From: Thiobacillus sp.
GTDB lineage: Bacteria > Pseudomonadota > Gammaproteobacteria > Burkholderiales > Thiobacillaceae
DNA: 64,000 nucleotides
Assembly: GCA_030692355.1 (NCBI GenBank)
Contig: JAUYCF010000083.1
Coordinates: 42,377-106,376, forward strand
Direction of reading: 5' to 3'
In this document: piece by piece, positions 20,512-28,949 of the stretch
Position numbering within the stretch: the stretch's first letter is position 1
How the letters are laid out: every line of letters starts with the position of its first letter
Translations under genes and position numbers: made by a program
The notes under the pieces: model-generated
Told to the model about the DNA's origin: nothing
What the model saw: the letters and a program-made list of their open reading frames with translations, nothing else
Databases searched by the model: none

Positions 20512-20726
20512 CCGTTGAACGCATGGTTCGCATCATTGCCGGTTTTTTCATCATGTTGTCGCTGGCGCTGGCGCATTTTTCAGGCAGCGTCGACATGGCC
20601 CAGATCTCGTGGCTGTGGTTCACCGCCTTCGTCGGCTTCAATCTGTTCCAGTCCGGCATTACGCGCTTTTGCCCAATGGACATCATGCTGAAAAAAGCCG
20701 GCGTCAAGCCGGGCTGTGGCCTGTAA
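20508..20726 (+). CDS. DUF2892 (YgaP transmembrane-type) small membrane protein
   Basis: 72 residues starting MTVERMVRIIAGFFIMLSLA, with two hydrophobic hairpin helices and a conserved end (SGITRFCPMDIMLKKAGVK). This matches the membrane domain fused to rhodanese in E. coli YgaP. The ATG overlaps the RND stop (ATGA). The rhodanese follows after 12 nt as a separate gene, so the two YgaP halves are split here. A role in sulfur species handling at the membrane is inferred. Confidence 0.85.
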   Translation: MTVERMVRIIAGFFIMLSLALAHFSGSVDMAQISWLWFTAFVGFNLFQSGITRFCPMDIMLKKAGVKPGCGL

Positions 20727-20738
20727 GCGAGAATATTC

Positions 20739-21155
20739 ATGGACATGCAATTTCTGCAGGACAACTGGATGCTGGTGACGCTGGCAATGTTTTCGGGCGC
20801 CATGCTGGCCTGGTCCTTCATCGGCGGCAGGCTCTCCGGCGTGGAGCAGGCCGATACGCTGAAGGCCACCCGGCTGTATAACGACGACGCGCTGGTGCTC
20901 GACGTGCGCGAGGACAAGGAATTTGCCGCCGGCCATATCCCCAAGGCCAGGCACATTCCGCTCGGCCATCTGACCGGTCGCATCAAGGAGCTCGACAAGT
21001 TCAAGGGCAAGCCGGTCCTGGTCACCTGCCGCAGCGGCCAACGCTCGGCACGCGCCTGCCGCATGCTGAAAAAAGCCGGTTTTGAAACCGTGTACAACCA
21101 GGCGGGCGGCATCATCGCGTGGGAACGCGCCAACCTGCCCGTCACCCAGAAATAA
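20739..21155 (+). CDS. Membrane-anchored rhodanese-like sulfurtransferase
   Basis: 138 residues. An N-terminal hydrophobic anchor (about 10-30) is followed by one rhodanese domain with LDVREDKEFAAGHIPKA and the active loop C97-R-S-G-Q-R. C97 is expected to carry persulfide sulfur. It resembles E. coli GlpE/YgaP and YibN-type proteins. It sits between the DUF2892 gene and glutaredoxin 3, which supports work on sulfane sulfur. YibN-like genes are also often next to grxC-secB-gpsA, an order kept here apart from the trxC insertion. Confidence 0.92.
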   Translation: MDMQFLQDNWMLVTLAMFSGAMLAWSFIGGRLSGVEQADTLKATRLYNDDALVLDVREDKEFAAGHIPKARHIPLGHLTGRIKELDKFKGKPVLVTCRSGQRSARACRMLKKAGFETVYNQAGGIIAWERANLPVTQK

Positions 21156-21166
21156 GGATCCCTCCC

Positions 21167-21430
21167 ATGTCCAAAGTCGTGATGTACTGCACCGCCGCCT
21201 GCCCCTACTGCGTCGCTGCCGAGCGCCTGCTCAAAAGCCGCGGCGTGACCGAAATCGAAAAGATCCGCATCGACCTCGATCCGGCAAAACAGGACGAAAT
21301 GATCGCCCGCTCCGGCGGCCGCCGCAGCGTGCCGCAGGTGTTCATCGGCGACACCCACGTCGGCGGTTTCGACGACACCTCGGCGCTGGATGCCGCCGGC
21401 GAACTGGTGCCTCTGCTGGCCCGCGCTTAA
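21167..21430 (+). CDS. grxC: Glutaredoxin 3
   Basis: 87 residues, normal for GrxC. The CPYC active site is at 12-15, and the glutathione-binding SVPQVFIGDTHVGGFDD segment is intact. It reduces disulfides and glutathionylated proteins using glutathione, whose synthesis genes are also in the window at 29969-32199. The ATG at 21167 is preceded by AAGGATCCCTCCC; upstream in-frame codons belong to the rhodanese region. Confidence 0.95.
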   Translation: MSKVVMYCTAACPYCVAAERLLKSRGVTEIEKIRIDLDPAKQDEMIARSGGRRSVPQVFIGDTHVGGFDDTSALDAAGELVPLLARA

Positions 21431-21515
21431 ATCCTGTATTGGTTCGCCCGGCGTGCTTGATTTTCTGGCGCGCCGCCCCACCTTGAAGCATGGATGATTC
21501 GTTCAAGGAACCCCG

Positions 21516-21944
21516 ATGGAACTTGCCTGCCCCCACTGTCTCGCCGTCAACCGTGTGCCGGACGAGCGACTGGCCGACGCGCCCAAGTGCGGCAAATGCG
21601 GTGCGCTGCTGCTGCCCGGCAAGCCGGTCGATCTCAGCGCCGACAGCTTCGACCGCTTCATTGCCAAGGCCGGCCTGCCGGTGCTGGTCGACTTCTGGGC
21701 CGACTGGTGCGGCCCCTGCAAGATGATGGCGCCGATTTTCCAGCAGGTGGCGGCGGAGATGGGCACGCGCGTGCGTTTCGCCAAGGTCGACACCGAAGCG
21801 CATCCCCAGGTGTCGATGCGCCACCACATCAAGGGCATCCCCAGCCTGATCCTGTTCAAAAACGGCGCTGAAGCGGCACGCACCTCGGGCGCGATGGAAG
21901 CCCATGCACTCAAGCGCTGGCTGGCGTCACAGGGCATTCACTAA
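21516..21944 (+). CDS. trxC: Thioredoxin 2 (zinc-binding TrxC)
   Basis: 142 residues. It differs from thioredoxin 1 by an N-terminal zinc ribbon (C5-x2-C8 and C25-x2-C28) ahead of the thioredoxin fold with active site W64-C65-G-P-C68. TrxC is a redox-stress disulfide reductase in the cytoplasm. It is followed by a strong terminator. It lies in line after grxC, though an 85-bp gap may hold a separate promoter. Confidence 0.95.
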   Translation: MELACPHCLAVNRVPDERLADAPKCGKCGALLLPGKPVDLSADSFDRFIAKAGLPVLVDFWADWCGPCKMMAPIFQQVAAEMGTRVRFAKVDTEAHPQVSMRHHIKGIPSLILFKNGAEAARTSGAMEAHALKRWLASQGIH

Positions 21945-21969
21945 GCCCGGTGTAAAATATGCACCAACC

Positions 21970-21994
21970 CCGGAGCGCAGGCTCCGGTTTTCTT
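21970..21994 (+). terminator. Rho-independent terminator of trxC
   Basis: CCGGAGC (21970-21976), loop GCAG, GCTCCGG (21981-21987), then TTTTCTT. A classic GC stem with T tract, 26 nt after the trxC stop and 16 nt before the secB ATG. Confidence 0.8.
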
Positions 21995-22009
21995 GTTCAG
22001 GGAGACATC

Positions 22010-22468
22010 ATGACCGACGTGCAACAACCCGTATTCAATATCGAAAAACTCTTCGTCAAGGACCTGTCGCTGGAAGTGCCCAACGCCCCCGACATTTACC
22101 TGGAACGCCAGGCGCCGCAGATCGACGTCAACATGTCGACCGAAAGCCGCGCGATGGGCGAGGACATGTACTACACCGGCATCACCGTCACCGTCACCGC
22201 CAAGATCGGCGACAAGACCATGTTCCTGGTCGAATGCACCCAGAGCGGCGTCTTCCGCATCCAGAACGTGCCGCAGGACCAGATTCCGATGGTGCTCGGC
22301 ATCGGCTGCCCCAACATCGTCTTCCCGTATCTGCGCGAGGCGGTGTCGGACGTGGTAATCCGCGCCGGCTTCCCGCCGCTGTTGCTGAACCCGGTCAATT
22401 TCGAGGCCCTGTTCCATCAACAACAGCAGGCGCAGCAGGGACAGGCCGCACCCGAGCAGACGCATTGA
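22010..22468 (+). CDS. secB: Protein-export chaperone SecB
   Basis: 152 residues, the standard length. It is acidic and has the family patterns VFNIEKLFVKDLSLEVPNAP and VLGIGCPNIVFPYLREAVSD. SecB tetramers keep preproteins unfolded and hand them to SecA. The ATG is preceded by CAGGGAGACATC. The tail is Gln-rich. The secB-(SH3)-gpsA order is common in proteobacteria. Confidence 0.96.
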   Translation: MTDVQQPVFNIEKLFVKDLSLEVPNAPDIYLERQAPQIDVNMSTESRAMGEDMYYTGITVTVTAKIGDKTMFLVECTQSGVFRIQNVPQDQIPMVLGIGCPNIVFPYLREAVSDVVIRAGFPPLLLNPVNFEALFHQQQQAQQGQAAPEQTH

Positions 22469-22509
22469 TAGCGGACTCATCGAGATTACGGCAACGCAGC
22501 TTGCCGAAC

Positions 22510-22950
22510 ATGGCCGGTTTTTTCCACGCGGCCGGCCTGCTGCTCTTGCTGGCACACCCCGCCTGGGCGCTGGAATACCGCAGCACCGGGCGCGCCGCCC
22601 TGTTGTACGACGCGCCATCGACCGCGGCCAGCAAGGTCGCCATCGCGGGCAGCGGCCTGCCGCTTGAAGTCGTCGTCGACACCGATGCCTGGGTCAAGGT
22701 GCGCGACCCTGGCGGGCGCCTGGCCTGGATCGAGAAATCCGCTCTCGGCGGCGCAAAAACCGTCATGGTCAAGGCCGACGCCAGCGTCGTCCGGCAACAG
22801 CCGCGCGCCGACGCCGACGTCGTGTTCCGTGCCGAACGCGGCCTCCTGCTCGAGGTTGCCGGCGCAGCCGATCCCTACGGCTGGCTGCCGGTGAGGCATG
22901 CCGACGGCCTGTCCGGCTGGCTGCCTGCAAGCGAGGTATGGGGACGATGA
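22510..22950 (+). CDS. Secreted SH3-domain protein
   Basis: 146 residues with a signal peptide (FFHAAGLLLLLAHPAWA) and two bacterial SH3-like repeats (YRSTGRAALLYDAPSTAASK... and VKADASVVRQQPRADADVVF...). Each has the usual WVKVRDPGGRLAWIEKSAL-type core, suggesting binding to cell-wall peptide or protein in the periplasm. A TTG at 22501 could add three residues. The gene overlaps gpsA by ATGA. Confidence 0.8.
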   Translation: MAGFFHAAGLLLLLAHPAWALEYRSTGRAALLYDAPSTAASKVAIAGSGLPLEVVVDTDAWVKVRDPGGRLAWIEKSALGGAKTVMVKADASVVRQQPRADADVVFRAERGLLLEVAGAADPYGWLPVRHADGLSGWLPASEVWGR

Positions 22951-23933
22951 GGCTATCGGTACTGGGCGCCGGCGCCTGGGGCACCGCTCTGGCGGCCAGC
23001 TGGGCGCCCCACCATGAGGTCACCCTGTGGGGACGCAACGCGGCCGGGCTCGATGCCATGCGCGCGAGCCGTGTCAACACCCGCTATCTGCCCGACTGCC
23101 CGTTGCCGGACGCCCTGCAATTCAACCTGGATTTCAACGCCGTTGCCGATGCGGCCGAGCTCATCGTCATCGCCGTTCCCACGAGCGGCCTGCGCGCCAC
23201 CCTGGCCGCGCTGGCCGCCCGCCCCCGGCTGCCGCCGCTGGTCTGGGTCTGCAAAGGCTTCGAACATGGCAGCCGCAAACTGCCGCATCAGATCATTGCC
23301 GAGCTGCTGCCCTCGCACGCCCAAACGGGCGTACTGTCCGGCCCCAGCTTTGCCCAGGAAGTGGCGCAGGGCTATCCCACCGCACTCACCCTCGCCTCGC
23401 ACGACAGCGAACTGGCGCAGCACCTCGCCGAGGCGCTGTCTGCCCAGCGCCTGCGCATCTACGCGCACGACGACGTCATCGGGGTCGAGCTGGGCGGCGC
23501 GCTGAAGAACGTCATGGCCATTGCCGCCGGCATCTGCGACGGCCTCAAGCTCGGCCACAACGCCCGCGCCGCGCTCATCACACGGGGGCTGGCCGAAATG
23601 ACCCGCCTCGGCATCGAACTCGGCGGCCGCTTCGAAACCTTCATGGGACTGTCCGGCCTCGGCGACCTCATCCTCACCACCACCGGCGACCTCTCGCGCA
23701 ACCGCCAGGTCGGCCTGCGGCTGGCGCGCGGCCAGACCCTCGACACCATTCTTGCCGAACTCGGCCACGTCGCCGAAGGCGTCTCCACCGCACCCGAAGT
23801 TGCCGCACTCGCCAGCGATCTGGGCGTCGACATGCCGATCACCCGCAAAGTCTGCCAGATGCTGTTCGAAGGCCTGCCCGCCGCCGAGGCGGTCGACGAC
23901 CTGCTGAACCGGGATATCAAGACCGAGTTCTGA
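22947..23933 (+). CDS. gpsA: Glycerol-3-phosphate dehydrogenase [NAD(P)+]
   Basis: 328 residues. It makes glycerol-3-phosphate from dihydroxyacetone phosphate for lipid synthesis (the substrate of PlsY, encoded at 2299). It shows the Rossmann loop GAGAWGTALA, the active Lys region ELGGALKNVMAIAAGI and the C-terminal GLGDLILT motif. The start at 22947 gives an ATGA overlap with the SH3 gene; an ATG 9 nt earlier is possible. Confidence 0.95.
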   Translation: MRLSVLGAGAWGTALAASWAPHHEVTLWGRNAAGLDAMRASRVNTRYLPDCPLPDALQFNLDFNAVADAAELIVIAVPTSGLRATLAALAARPRLPPLVWVCKGFEHGSRKLPHQIIAELLPSHAQTGVLSGPSFAQEVAQGYPTALTLASHDSELAQHLAEALSAQRLRIYAHDDVIGVELGGALKNVMAIAAGICDGLKLGHNARAALITRGLAEMTRLGIELGGRFETFMGLSGLGDLILTTTGDLSRNRQVGLRLARGQTLDTILAELGHVAEGVSTAPEVAALASDLGVDMPITRKVCQMLFEGLPAAEAVDDLLNRDIKTEF

Positions 23934-24406
23934 GGGAAGTCCGTGTGGCCAGAAAAGCCACGCTGGATCCGTAATGCAACGCGCCCGCATAAACCCAAGA
24001 AATGCATACATTGCATGGCCGGTTGGAGCGCAAGCCAGGGGGCTGGATTGACTGCGACGACAAGGGCGGGATAGACTTCAGGACCAGTGCCGCGTTGTTC
24101 GTCGCGCCCTCGGCCATCGCTGCACACCCATCAACCACCTGCACCACAAACAAAAAAGCAGTCCTTGCGGGCTGCGCCAAGCTGCTGCCGTATGGGGCAG
24201 CGCGGCCTTACTGCCTTGTTTTTCGAGCTGATGTCCGGCTCCGCCGCGACGCCTCGCAGAGAAATCAGCTCACTTCATGCCGCTGCCGCATGCCTCGACG
24301 GCAGTGCCCGGAACCATGGCTCCCGGACACGCGCAACGGCACCTGACCCCTTCGCTGTCGGCATCCACGTCGGCAAGTTTCCCATTCGACAGGAGAACCC
24401 CCACAC
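23934..24406 (+). other. 473-bp gap between gpsA and the glucosylglycerol gene
   Basis: No convincing gene. A weak hairpin GTGGC...GCCAC lies just after gpsA (about 23945-23959), and a second, GCTGCC-GTATGG-GGCAGC, at about 24187-24204 has no T tract. Base composition is patchier than in the genes. The last 50 bp carry AGGAG before the next ATG. An unusually long leader could control the osmolyte gene, for example by salt, but no known element is seen. Confidence 0.5.
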
Positions 24407-26686
24407 ATGCTGCTTGCAACCGATCTGGACGGCACTTTTCTCGCCGGCGACGCCGAAACCCGTCTGCGCCTTTACCAACTCATCGCCGACAACCCCGAGA
24501 TCAAACTTGCCTTCGTCACCGGACGCGGGCTCGAGAACGTGATCCCGCTGCTCTCGGACCCAACCATTCCGGTACCCGACTACATCATCTGCGACGTCGG
24601 CGGAACGGTCGTCGAGGGCGCCACGCGGCAGCCGGTGCAGCCGCTGCAGGCGGAGATCGACGCCCGCTGGCCGGGTGAGCGAACGGTGGTCGACGCAATG
24701 GTGCAGTTCGATCGGCTGGAGCGCCAGGATGTCCCGCAGCAACGGCGCTGCTCTTATTTCTGCAGCACCGCCGACGTGCGCCATTCGCTCGCCGGCATCG
24801 AGGCGGCCGCGGCCGGGCTCGGCTGCGAGGTGCTCTATTCGGCCGAGCGCTATCTGGACATTCTGCCGCGCGGCGTCAACAAGGGCAGCACGCTCAAGGC
24901 GCTGGTCGAGCATCTGGGCATCCACCCTGACGAGGTGGTCGTCGCCGGCGACACGCTCAACGATCTGGCGATGTACGAGCATGGATTCATCGGGGTGTGC
25001 GTAGGCGAATCCGAACCCGCCCTGCTCGAAGCCACTGCCAGGCGCGCCCGCGCCAGGCGCGCCCGCGTGCTGCATTCGCCCCACGCCGGCTGCGGCGGCA
25101 TCCTCGAGGCGCTCGAGCATTTCAATTTCCTCGACCTCAAGGGCGTCGACGCCGGGCCGCGCGCGACGGAAACCCCGGGCAAGTCCGATCTGGTGATGGT
25201 CTATCACCGCCTGCCCTACGAGGAGAGCCTCGAGGACGGCCGCCTCGTGCGCCGCCGCCCCGCTTCGCCGAACGGCATCATCCCGACCCTGCTCAGTTTC
25301 TTCGGCGACGGCAAGAAAGGTTCCTGGGTCGCGTGGGCGATTCAGGACCCGAAAAAGGCTGCGAGCTTCGTGACCCACACCGAGGTCGACGCCCAGAAAT
25401 ACCCCCGGCTGGTGGCCGCACGCGTGCCGCTCACCAAGAACGACGTCGACATCTTCTACAAGCGCTTTTCCAAGGAGGCCTTCTGGCCCACCCTGCACAC
25501 CTTCTGGGAACGGGCCCGTTTCCGCGAGGAGGACTGGCTGGTGTTCCTCAAGGTGAACCGCCTCTTCGCCGAGCGCACCGCGGCCGAGGCTGCCGAAGGT
25601 GCGGTGGTGTGGCTGCACGACTACAACCTGTGGATGGTGCCGGCCTGCCTGCGCGAGCTGCGCCCCGATCTGAAGATCGCCTTCTTCCACCACACCTATT
25701 TTCCCTCGGCCGACGTCTTCAATGTGCTGCCGTGGCGCCGCGACATCGTCGGCAGCCTGCTGCAGTGCGACTACATCGGCTTCCATATCCCGCGCCAGGT
25801 CGAGAATTTCGTCGACGTCGCGCGCGGCGTCGCGCCGCTCAAGGTGCTCGAAACCCGCGCCTGCGCGCCGCGCTACCTCACCTACGGCTGCGCCGTCGGG
25901 CTGGACGAGGTGACCACTGCGATCGAGGTGCATGGCCGGCGCATCGGCCTGGGCGCGCACCCGGTCGGACTTGACGTCAATCGCGTGCGCCAGGTACTCG
26001 ACGATCCGAAGACGGCTGGACGCGTGGCTGCGCTGCGCAAGGAGTTCACCGGCACGCGGGTCATCCTGTCGGTCGAGCGGCTCGACTACACCAAGGGCAC
26101 GCTCGAGAAACTGGTGGCCTTCGAGAAGCTGCTCGAGACCCATCCGGAGTTGCAGGGCACGATCTCGCTGATCAACGTGTGCGTGCCGGCCGCGAAGGAA
26201 ATGACGATCTACCGCACCCTGCAGAACCAGATCGAGCAGGCGGTCGGGCGCATCAACGGGCGCTTCTCAAGGGTCGGCTGGACCCCGCTGCAGTTCTTCT
26301 TCCGGGCCATCCCGTTCGAGGAGCTGGTCGCCTATTACGCGGTGGCCGACGTGATGTGGATCACCCCGCTGCGCGACGGGCTCAACCTGGTCGCCAAGGA
26401 ATTCGTCGCGGTCCAGGGCCTCACCAGCGGCAGCGGCGTGCTGGTGCTTTCCGAATTCGCCGGGGCCGCAGCCGAGCTGCATGGCGCGGTGCTCACCAAC
26501 CCGCACGACCCGCACGACCTGGTCGAGAAATGCGTCTACGCGCTGGAGATGAGCCCGGTCGAGGCCGAAGCCCGCCTGCGCGGGCTGTTCGACGTCGTCC
26601 AGCACAACGACGTCCATCGCTGGGGGCAGGATTTCCTCGAAGCGGTCGAGGAAAGTTGCGCGGCGCCCAGCGAAGCGAAGCCATGA
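24407..26686 (+). CDS. ggpS: Bifunctional glucosylglycerol-phosphate phosphatase/synthase (HAD + GT20)
   Basis: 759 residues in two parts. The N-terminal HAD-IIB phosphatase (about 1-235) has motif I DLDGTFL with D6/D8 and the late GDTLNDLAM motif. The C-terminal GT20 glycosyltransferase (about 255-745) has YHRLPYEE, HDYNLWMVP, FFHHTYFPSADVFNVLPWRR, SVERLDYTKG and PLRDGLNLVAKE. The GT20 part reads like GgpS more than OtsA, and the phosphatase-first fusion matches the GgpPS enzymes described from Stenotrophomonas and Azotobacter. It would make the osmolyte glucosylglycerol from ADP-glucose and glycerol-3-phosphate. Trehalose-6-phosphate synthesis is the alternative. Confidence 0.8.
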   Translation: MLLATDLDGTFLAGDAETRLRLYQLIADNPEIKLAFVTGRGLENVIPLLSDPTIPVPDYIICDVGGTVVEGATRQPVQPLQAEIDARWPGERTVVDAMVQFDRLERQDVPQQRRCSYFCSTADVRHSLAGIEAAAAGLGCEVLYSAERYLDILPRGVNKGSTLKALVEHLGIHPDEVVVAGDTLNDLAMYEHGFIGVCVGESEPALLEATARRARARRARVLHSPHAGCGGILEALEHFNFLDLKGVDAGPRATETPGKSDLVMVYHRLPYEESLEDGRLVRRRPASPNGIIPTLLSFFGDGKKGSWVAWAIQDPKKAASFVTHTEVDAQKYPRLVAARVPLTKNDVDIFYKRFSKEAFWPTLHTFWERARFREEDWLVFLKVNRLFAERTAAEAAEGAVVWLHDYNLWMVPACLRELRPDLKIAFFHHTYFPSADVFNVLPWRRDIVGSLLQCDYIGFHIPRQVENFVDVARGVAPLKVLETRACAPRYLTYGCAVGLDEVTTAIEVHGRRIGLGAHPVGLDVNRVRQVLDDPKTAGRVAALRKEFTGTRVILSVERLDYTKGTLEKLVAFEKLLETHPELQGTISLINVCVPAAKEMTIYRTLQNQIEQAVGRINGRFSRVGWTPLQFFFRAIPFEELVAYYAVADVMWITPLRDGLNLVAKEFVAVQGLTSGSGVLVLSEFAGAAAELHGAVLTNPHDPHDLVEKCVYALEMSPVEAEARLRGLFDVVQHNDVHRWGQDFLEAVEESCAAPSEAKP

Positions 26687-26740
26687 AAATAAACGGCGGC
26701 CACGTAACGCCATGACGCGAACCGTCCTATCATTACGCCG

Positions 26741-27178
26741 ATGAATGATTTTCAGGCTACACAAGATCGCGGCTGGCTGCTCGTTTTCATCGCCTGGATG
26801 GTCGCCAGCGTGTCGACGCTGGGTGCCCTGTTTCTCGGCGAAGTCATGGGCTATACACCCTGCGTCCTCTGCTGGTACCAGCGGATCGGCATGTTTCCGC
26901 TGGTCCTGATTCTGGCGGCGGGGCTGTTTCCGTTCGACCGCAGTGTCGTGCGTTACGCACTGCCGCTGGCGCTGGCCGGCTGGCTGCTGGCGATGTTCCA
27001 TTGGGCGGTGGCCAGCGGCTTGGTGCCGGAGAGCGCCACGCCATGCAGCCAGGGGGTGCCGTGCTCGGTGGAACAGATCAGCTGGTTCGGCTTCCTGACC
27101 CTTCCATTGCTTTCCGTCCTGGCTTTTTCCACCATCATCGCGTTGCTGGTTCTGACGCACTTCAAGGCATCCAAATGA
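26741..27178 (+). CDS. dsbB: DsbB-family disulfide oxidoreductase
   Basis: 145 residues with four hydrophobic helices. The first loop pair is C41-V-L-C44 followed by WYQR, and the second periplasmic pair is C102/C108. It passes electrons from a DsbA-like partner to quinone. Its length and CVLCWYQR pattern are closer to the BdbC/DsbI branch than to E. coli DsbB. Its stop overlaps the start of the next gene, a thioredoxin-fold protein that is the obvious partner. Confidence 0.9.
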   Translation: MNDFQATQDRGWLLVFIAWMVASVSTLGALFLGEVMGYTPCVLCWYQRIGMFPLVLILAAGLFPFDRSVVRYALPLALAGWLLAMFHWAVASGLVPESATPCSQGVPCSVEQISWFGFLTLPLLSVLAFSTIIALLVLTHFKASK

Positions 27179-27825
27179 AAAAAATGCTGTTTATCGCTGC
27201 CGCCGTGGTCCTGCTGCTGGCTTTTGTGGGCGGGGCCATCTTCTACGGCACGCAAAAAACCGAGCAGGCAGGGCAACTCGCCTATGCAAACAAGTCGGCG
27301 CTGGTGCGCGAGCACTCGCCCGTGCTCGGACATGCCGACGCCCGGGTGGAGATTGTCGAGTTCATCGACCCGGCGTGCGGGACCTGCCGGAATTTCTACC
27401 CCCTGGTCAAGGAGATGCTGGCCGCCCACCCGGACCGGATTCGCCTGGTGCTGCGCTACGCACCCTTCCACCAGAACTCAGACTATGTGGTGGCGCTGGT
27501 CGAGGCGGCAGCCAAACAGGGCAAGTACTGGGAAACCCTGGAGGCCCTGCTGGTAGCCCAGGACGACTGGGTAGTGAATCACGCCGTTCAGCCGGAACGG
27601 GTCTGGCGGCATCTCGAAGGGCTTGGCCTGGACCTGGCGCAACTCCAGAACGACATGAATGCGCCGGACATTGCCAGTCTGATCGCGCAGGACATGGCGG
27701 ACGTGAACACCCTGAACATCAACAAGACGCCGGAGTTTTTTGTCAACGGCAAACCGCTGCCCAGCTTCGGCTACGAGCCCCTGAAGAAGCTGGTGGACGA
27801 GGCGCTGGCTAGAGAATATCGTTAA
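27175..27825 (+). CDS. DsbA-family thiol:disulfide oxidoreductase (BdbD-like)
   Basis: 216 residues with an N-terminal signal anchor (about 3-24) and a DsbA-type thioredoxin fold. The active site is C68-G-T-C71 (FIDPACGTCRNFYP), not the CPHC of E. coli DsbA. The cis-proline loop is INKTPEFFVNG. The Gly-Thr dipeptide predicts a different redox potential. It overlaps the dsbB-like gene by ATGA, so the pair should form one periplasmic oxidation module. Confidence 0.9.
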   Translation: MKKMLFIAAAVVLLLAFVGGAIFYGTQKTEQAGQLAYANKSALVREHSPVLGHADARVEIVEFIDPACGTCRNFYPLVKEMLAAHPDRIRLVLRYAPFHQNSDYVVALVEAAAKQGKYWETLEALLVAQDDWVVNHAVQPERVWRHLEGLGLDLAQLQNDMNAPDIASLIAQDMADVNTLNINKTPEFFVNGKPLPSFGYEPLKKLVDEALAREYR

Positions 27826-27891
27826 GCTGAATCGGGGCAACCAATGCGGTGGCCGAGACGACCCCGCCTTGAGCAGGGTGCTGAAGCCGTT

Positions 27892-28914
27892 TCAGTCGAA
27901 GAGTTCGACCGTGCCGCCAAGCGCCCTTTCCGGCGCGAGTTCTCCGCGTGACACCAGACCGCGGTAGTCGCAGACCTGATTTCGCCCGTGCTCCTTGGCG
28001 TAATAAAGGGCCTTGTCCGCCTCCTCGAACACATAGGACGGCAGCTGCTGATCAATGATGGCCGTGTAGCCGCTGCTCACCGTCAATTGCCCGATCTGGG
28101 GGAATTGATGATCCTGCACCTTGACCCGGATGCGCTCGAGAATGGACGCGATGGTTTCGGGGGATACGCCCTTGATCAGCGCGACGAATTCCTCGCCGCC
28201 GTAGCGGAATACCCAGTCGACATCACGCAGGGTATTGCGCAGCAGGCCGGCAAAAACAAGCAGCACCTCGTCGCCGATCAGGTGGCCGAAGTTGTCATTG
28301 ATTCGCTTGAAATGGTCGATATCAAACACGGCCAGATAGTCGGCCGTGCCCTTGTCGCGCTGGCGGTTGCTGCCGCTTATCCGGCCGGCCAGCAGTTCGC
28401 CCAGCTTCTGATCAAGCTTCTTGCGGTTGTAAAGACCGGTCAGGGTGTCGCGCTCGCTGTCGAAAAGCACCCTGGCGAAATTGGCGTAGATCTTGAGCAT
28501 GCCCTCAGCGATGCGCAGGTCAGCCGGGTTCCATGCCGGCTGCATCATCACGATTGCCTTGCGCTGGCCATCCTGGATGCCCAGGCTGCTGATGAGGTAG
28601 CCGAGGCCATCCCGCGCGAACTGTCGGGTCGGCGCGTCGGCGCTCAAGCTGCCTACCTCGGCCAGGAGCCAATCCGCGAACGGAAACATGGGCTCCGGCA
28701 AAGAGCTGGTCTGGTCCAGTATCCAGCCTTCCCGATCCGGGGCTGGCACCACGCACAGCAAGGATGCCGGCACGCCCGGCAACATTTCCAGGATGGATTC
28801 CAGCAGACCGCGCAAAAGCGTCAGCTCATCGCGCTGCTCGGTTAGATGCACCACGGACTTGATTACATCTTGGGTGATTTCGGACTGCCTGGACGGGGAC
28901 ATGCCAGCGGACAT
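27892..28914 (-). CDS. GGDEF diguanylate cyclase with N-terminal GAF-like sensor
   Basis: 340 residues. The first half (about 20-175) looks like a GAF-type domain. The C-terminal GGDEF domain (about 180-325) is active by motif: RYGGEEF at the catalytic loop, DIDHFKRINDNFGH upstream, and an RDVD inhibition site exactly five residues before GGEEF, so it should make c-di-GMP under product control. The gene stands alone between convergent and divergent neighbours. The input signal is unknown. Confidence 0.92.
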   Translation of the reverse strand: MSAGMSPSRQSEITQDVIKSVVHLTEQRDELTLLRGLLESILEMLPGVPASLLCVVPAPDREGWILDQTSSLPEPMFPFADWLLAEVGSLSADAPTRQFARDGLGYLISSLGIQDGQRKAIVMMQPAWNPADLRIAEGMLKIYANFARVLFDSERDTLTGLYNRKKLDQKLGELLAGRISGSNRQRDKGTADYLAVFDIDHFKRINDNFGHLIGDEVLLVFAGLLRNTLRDVDWVFRYGGEEFVALIKGVSPETIASILERIRVKVQDHQFPQIGQLTVSSGYTAIIDQQLPSYVFEEADKALYYAKEHGRNQVCDYRGLVSRGELAPERALGGTVELFD

Positions 28915-28949
28915 TGGACGGCCTAAAAAGGTGCCACACAGTTTTCATT

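Noticed and set aside
24275..26143. 622-codon minus-strand frame
   Set aside because: Antisense to the glucosylglycerol enzyme, no recognisable domain.
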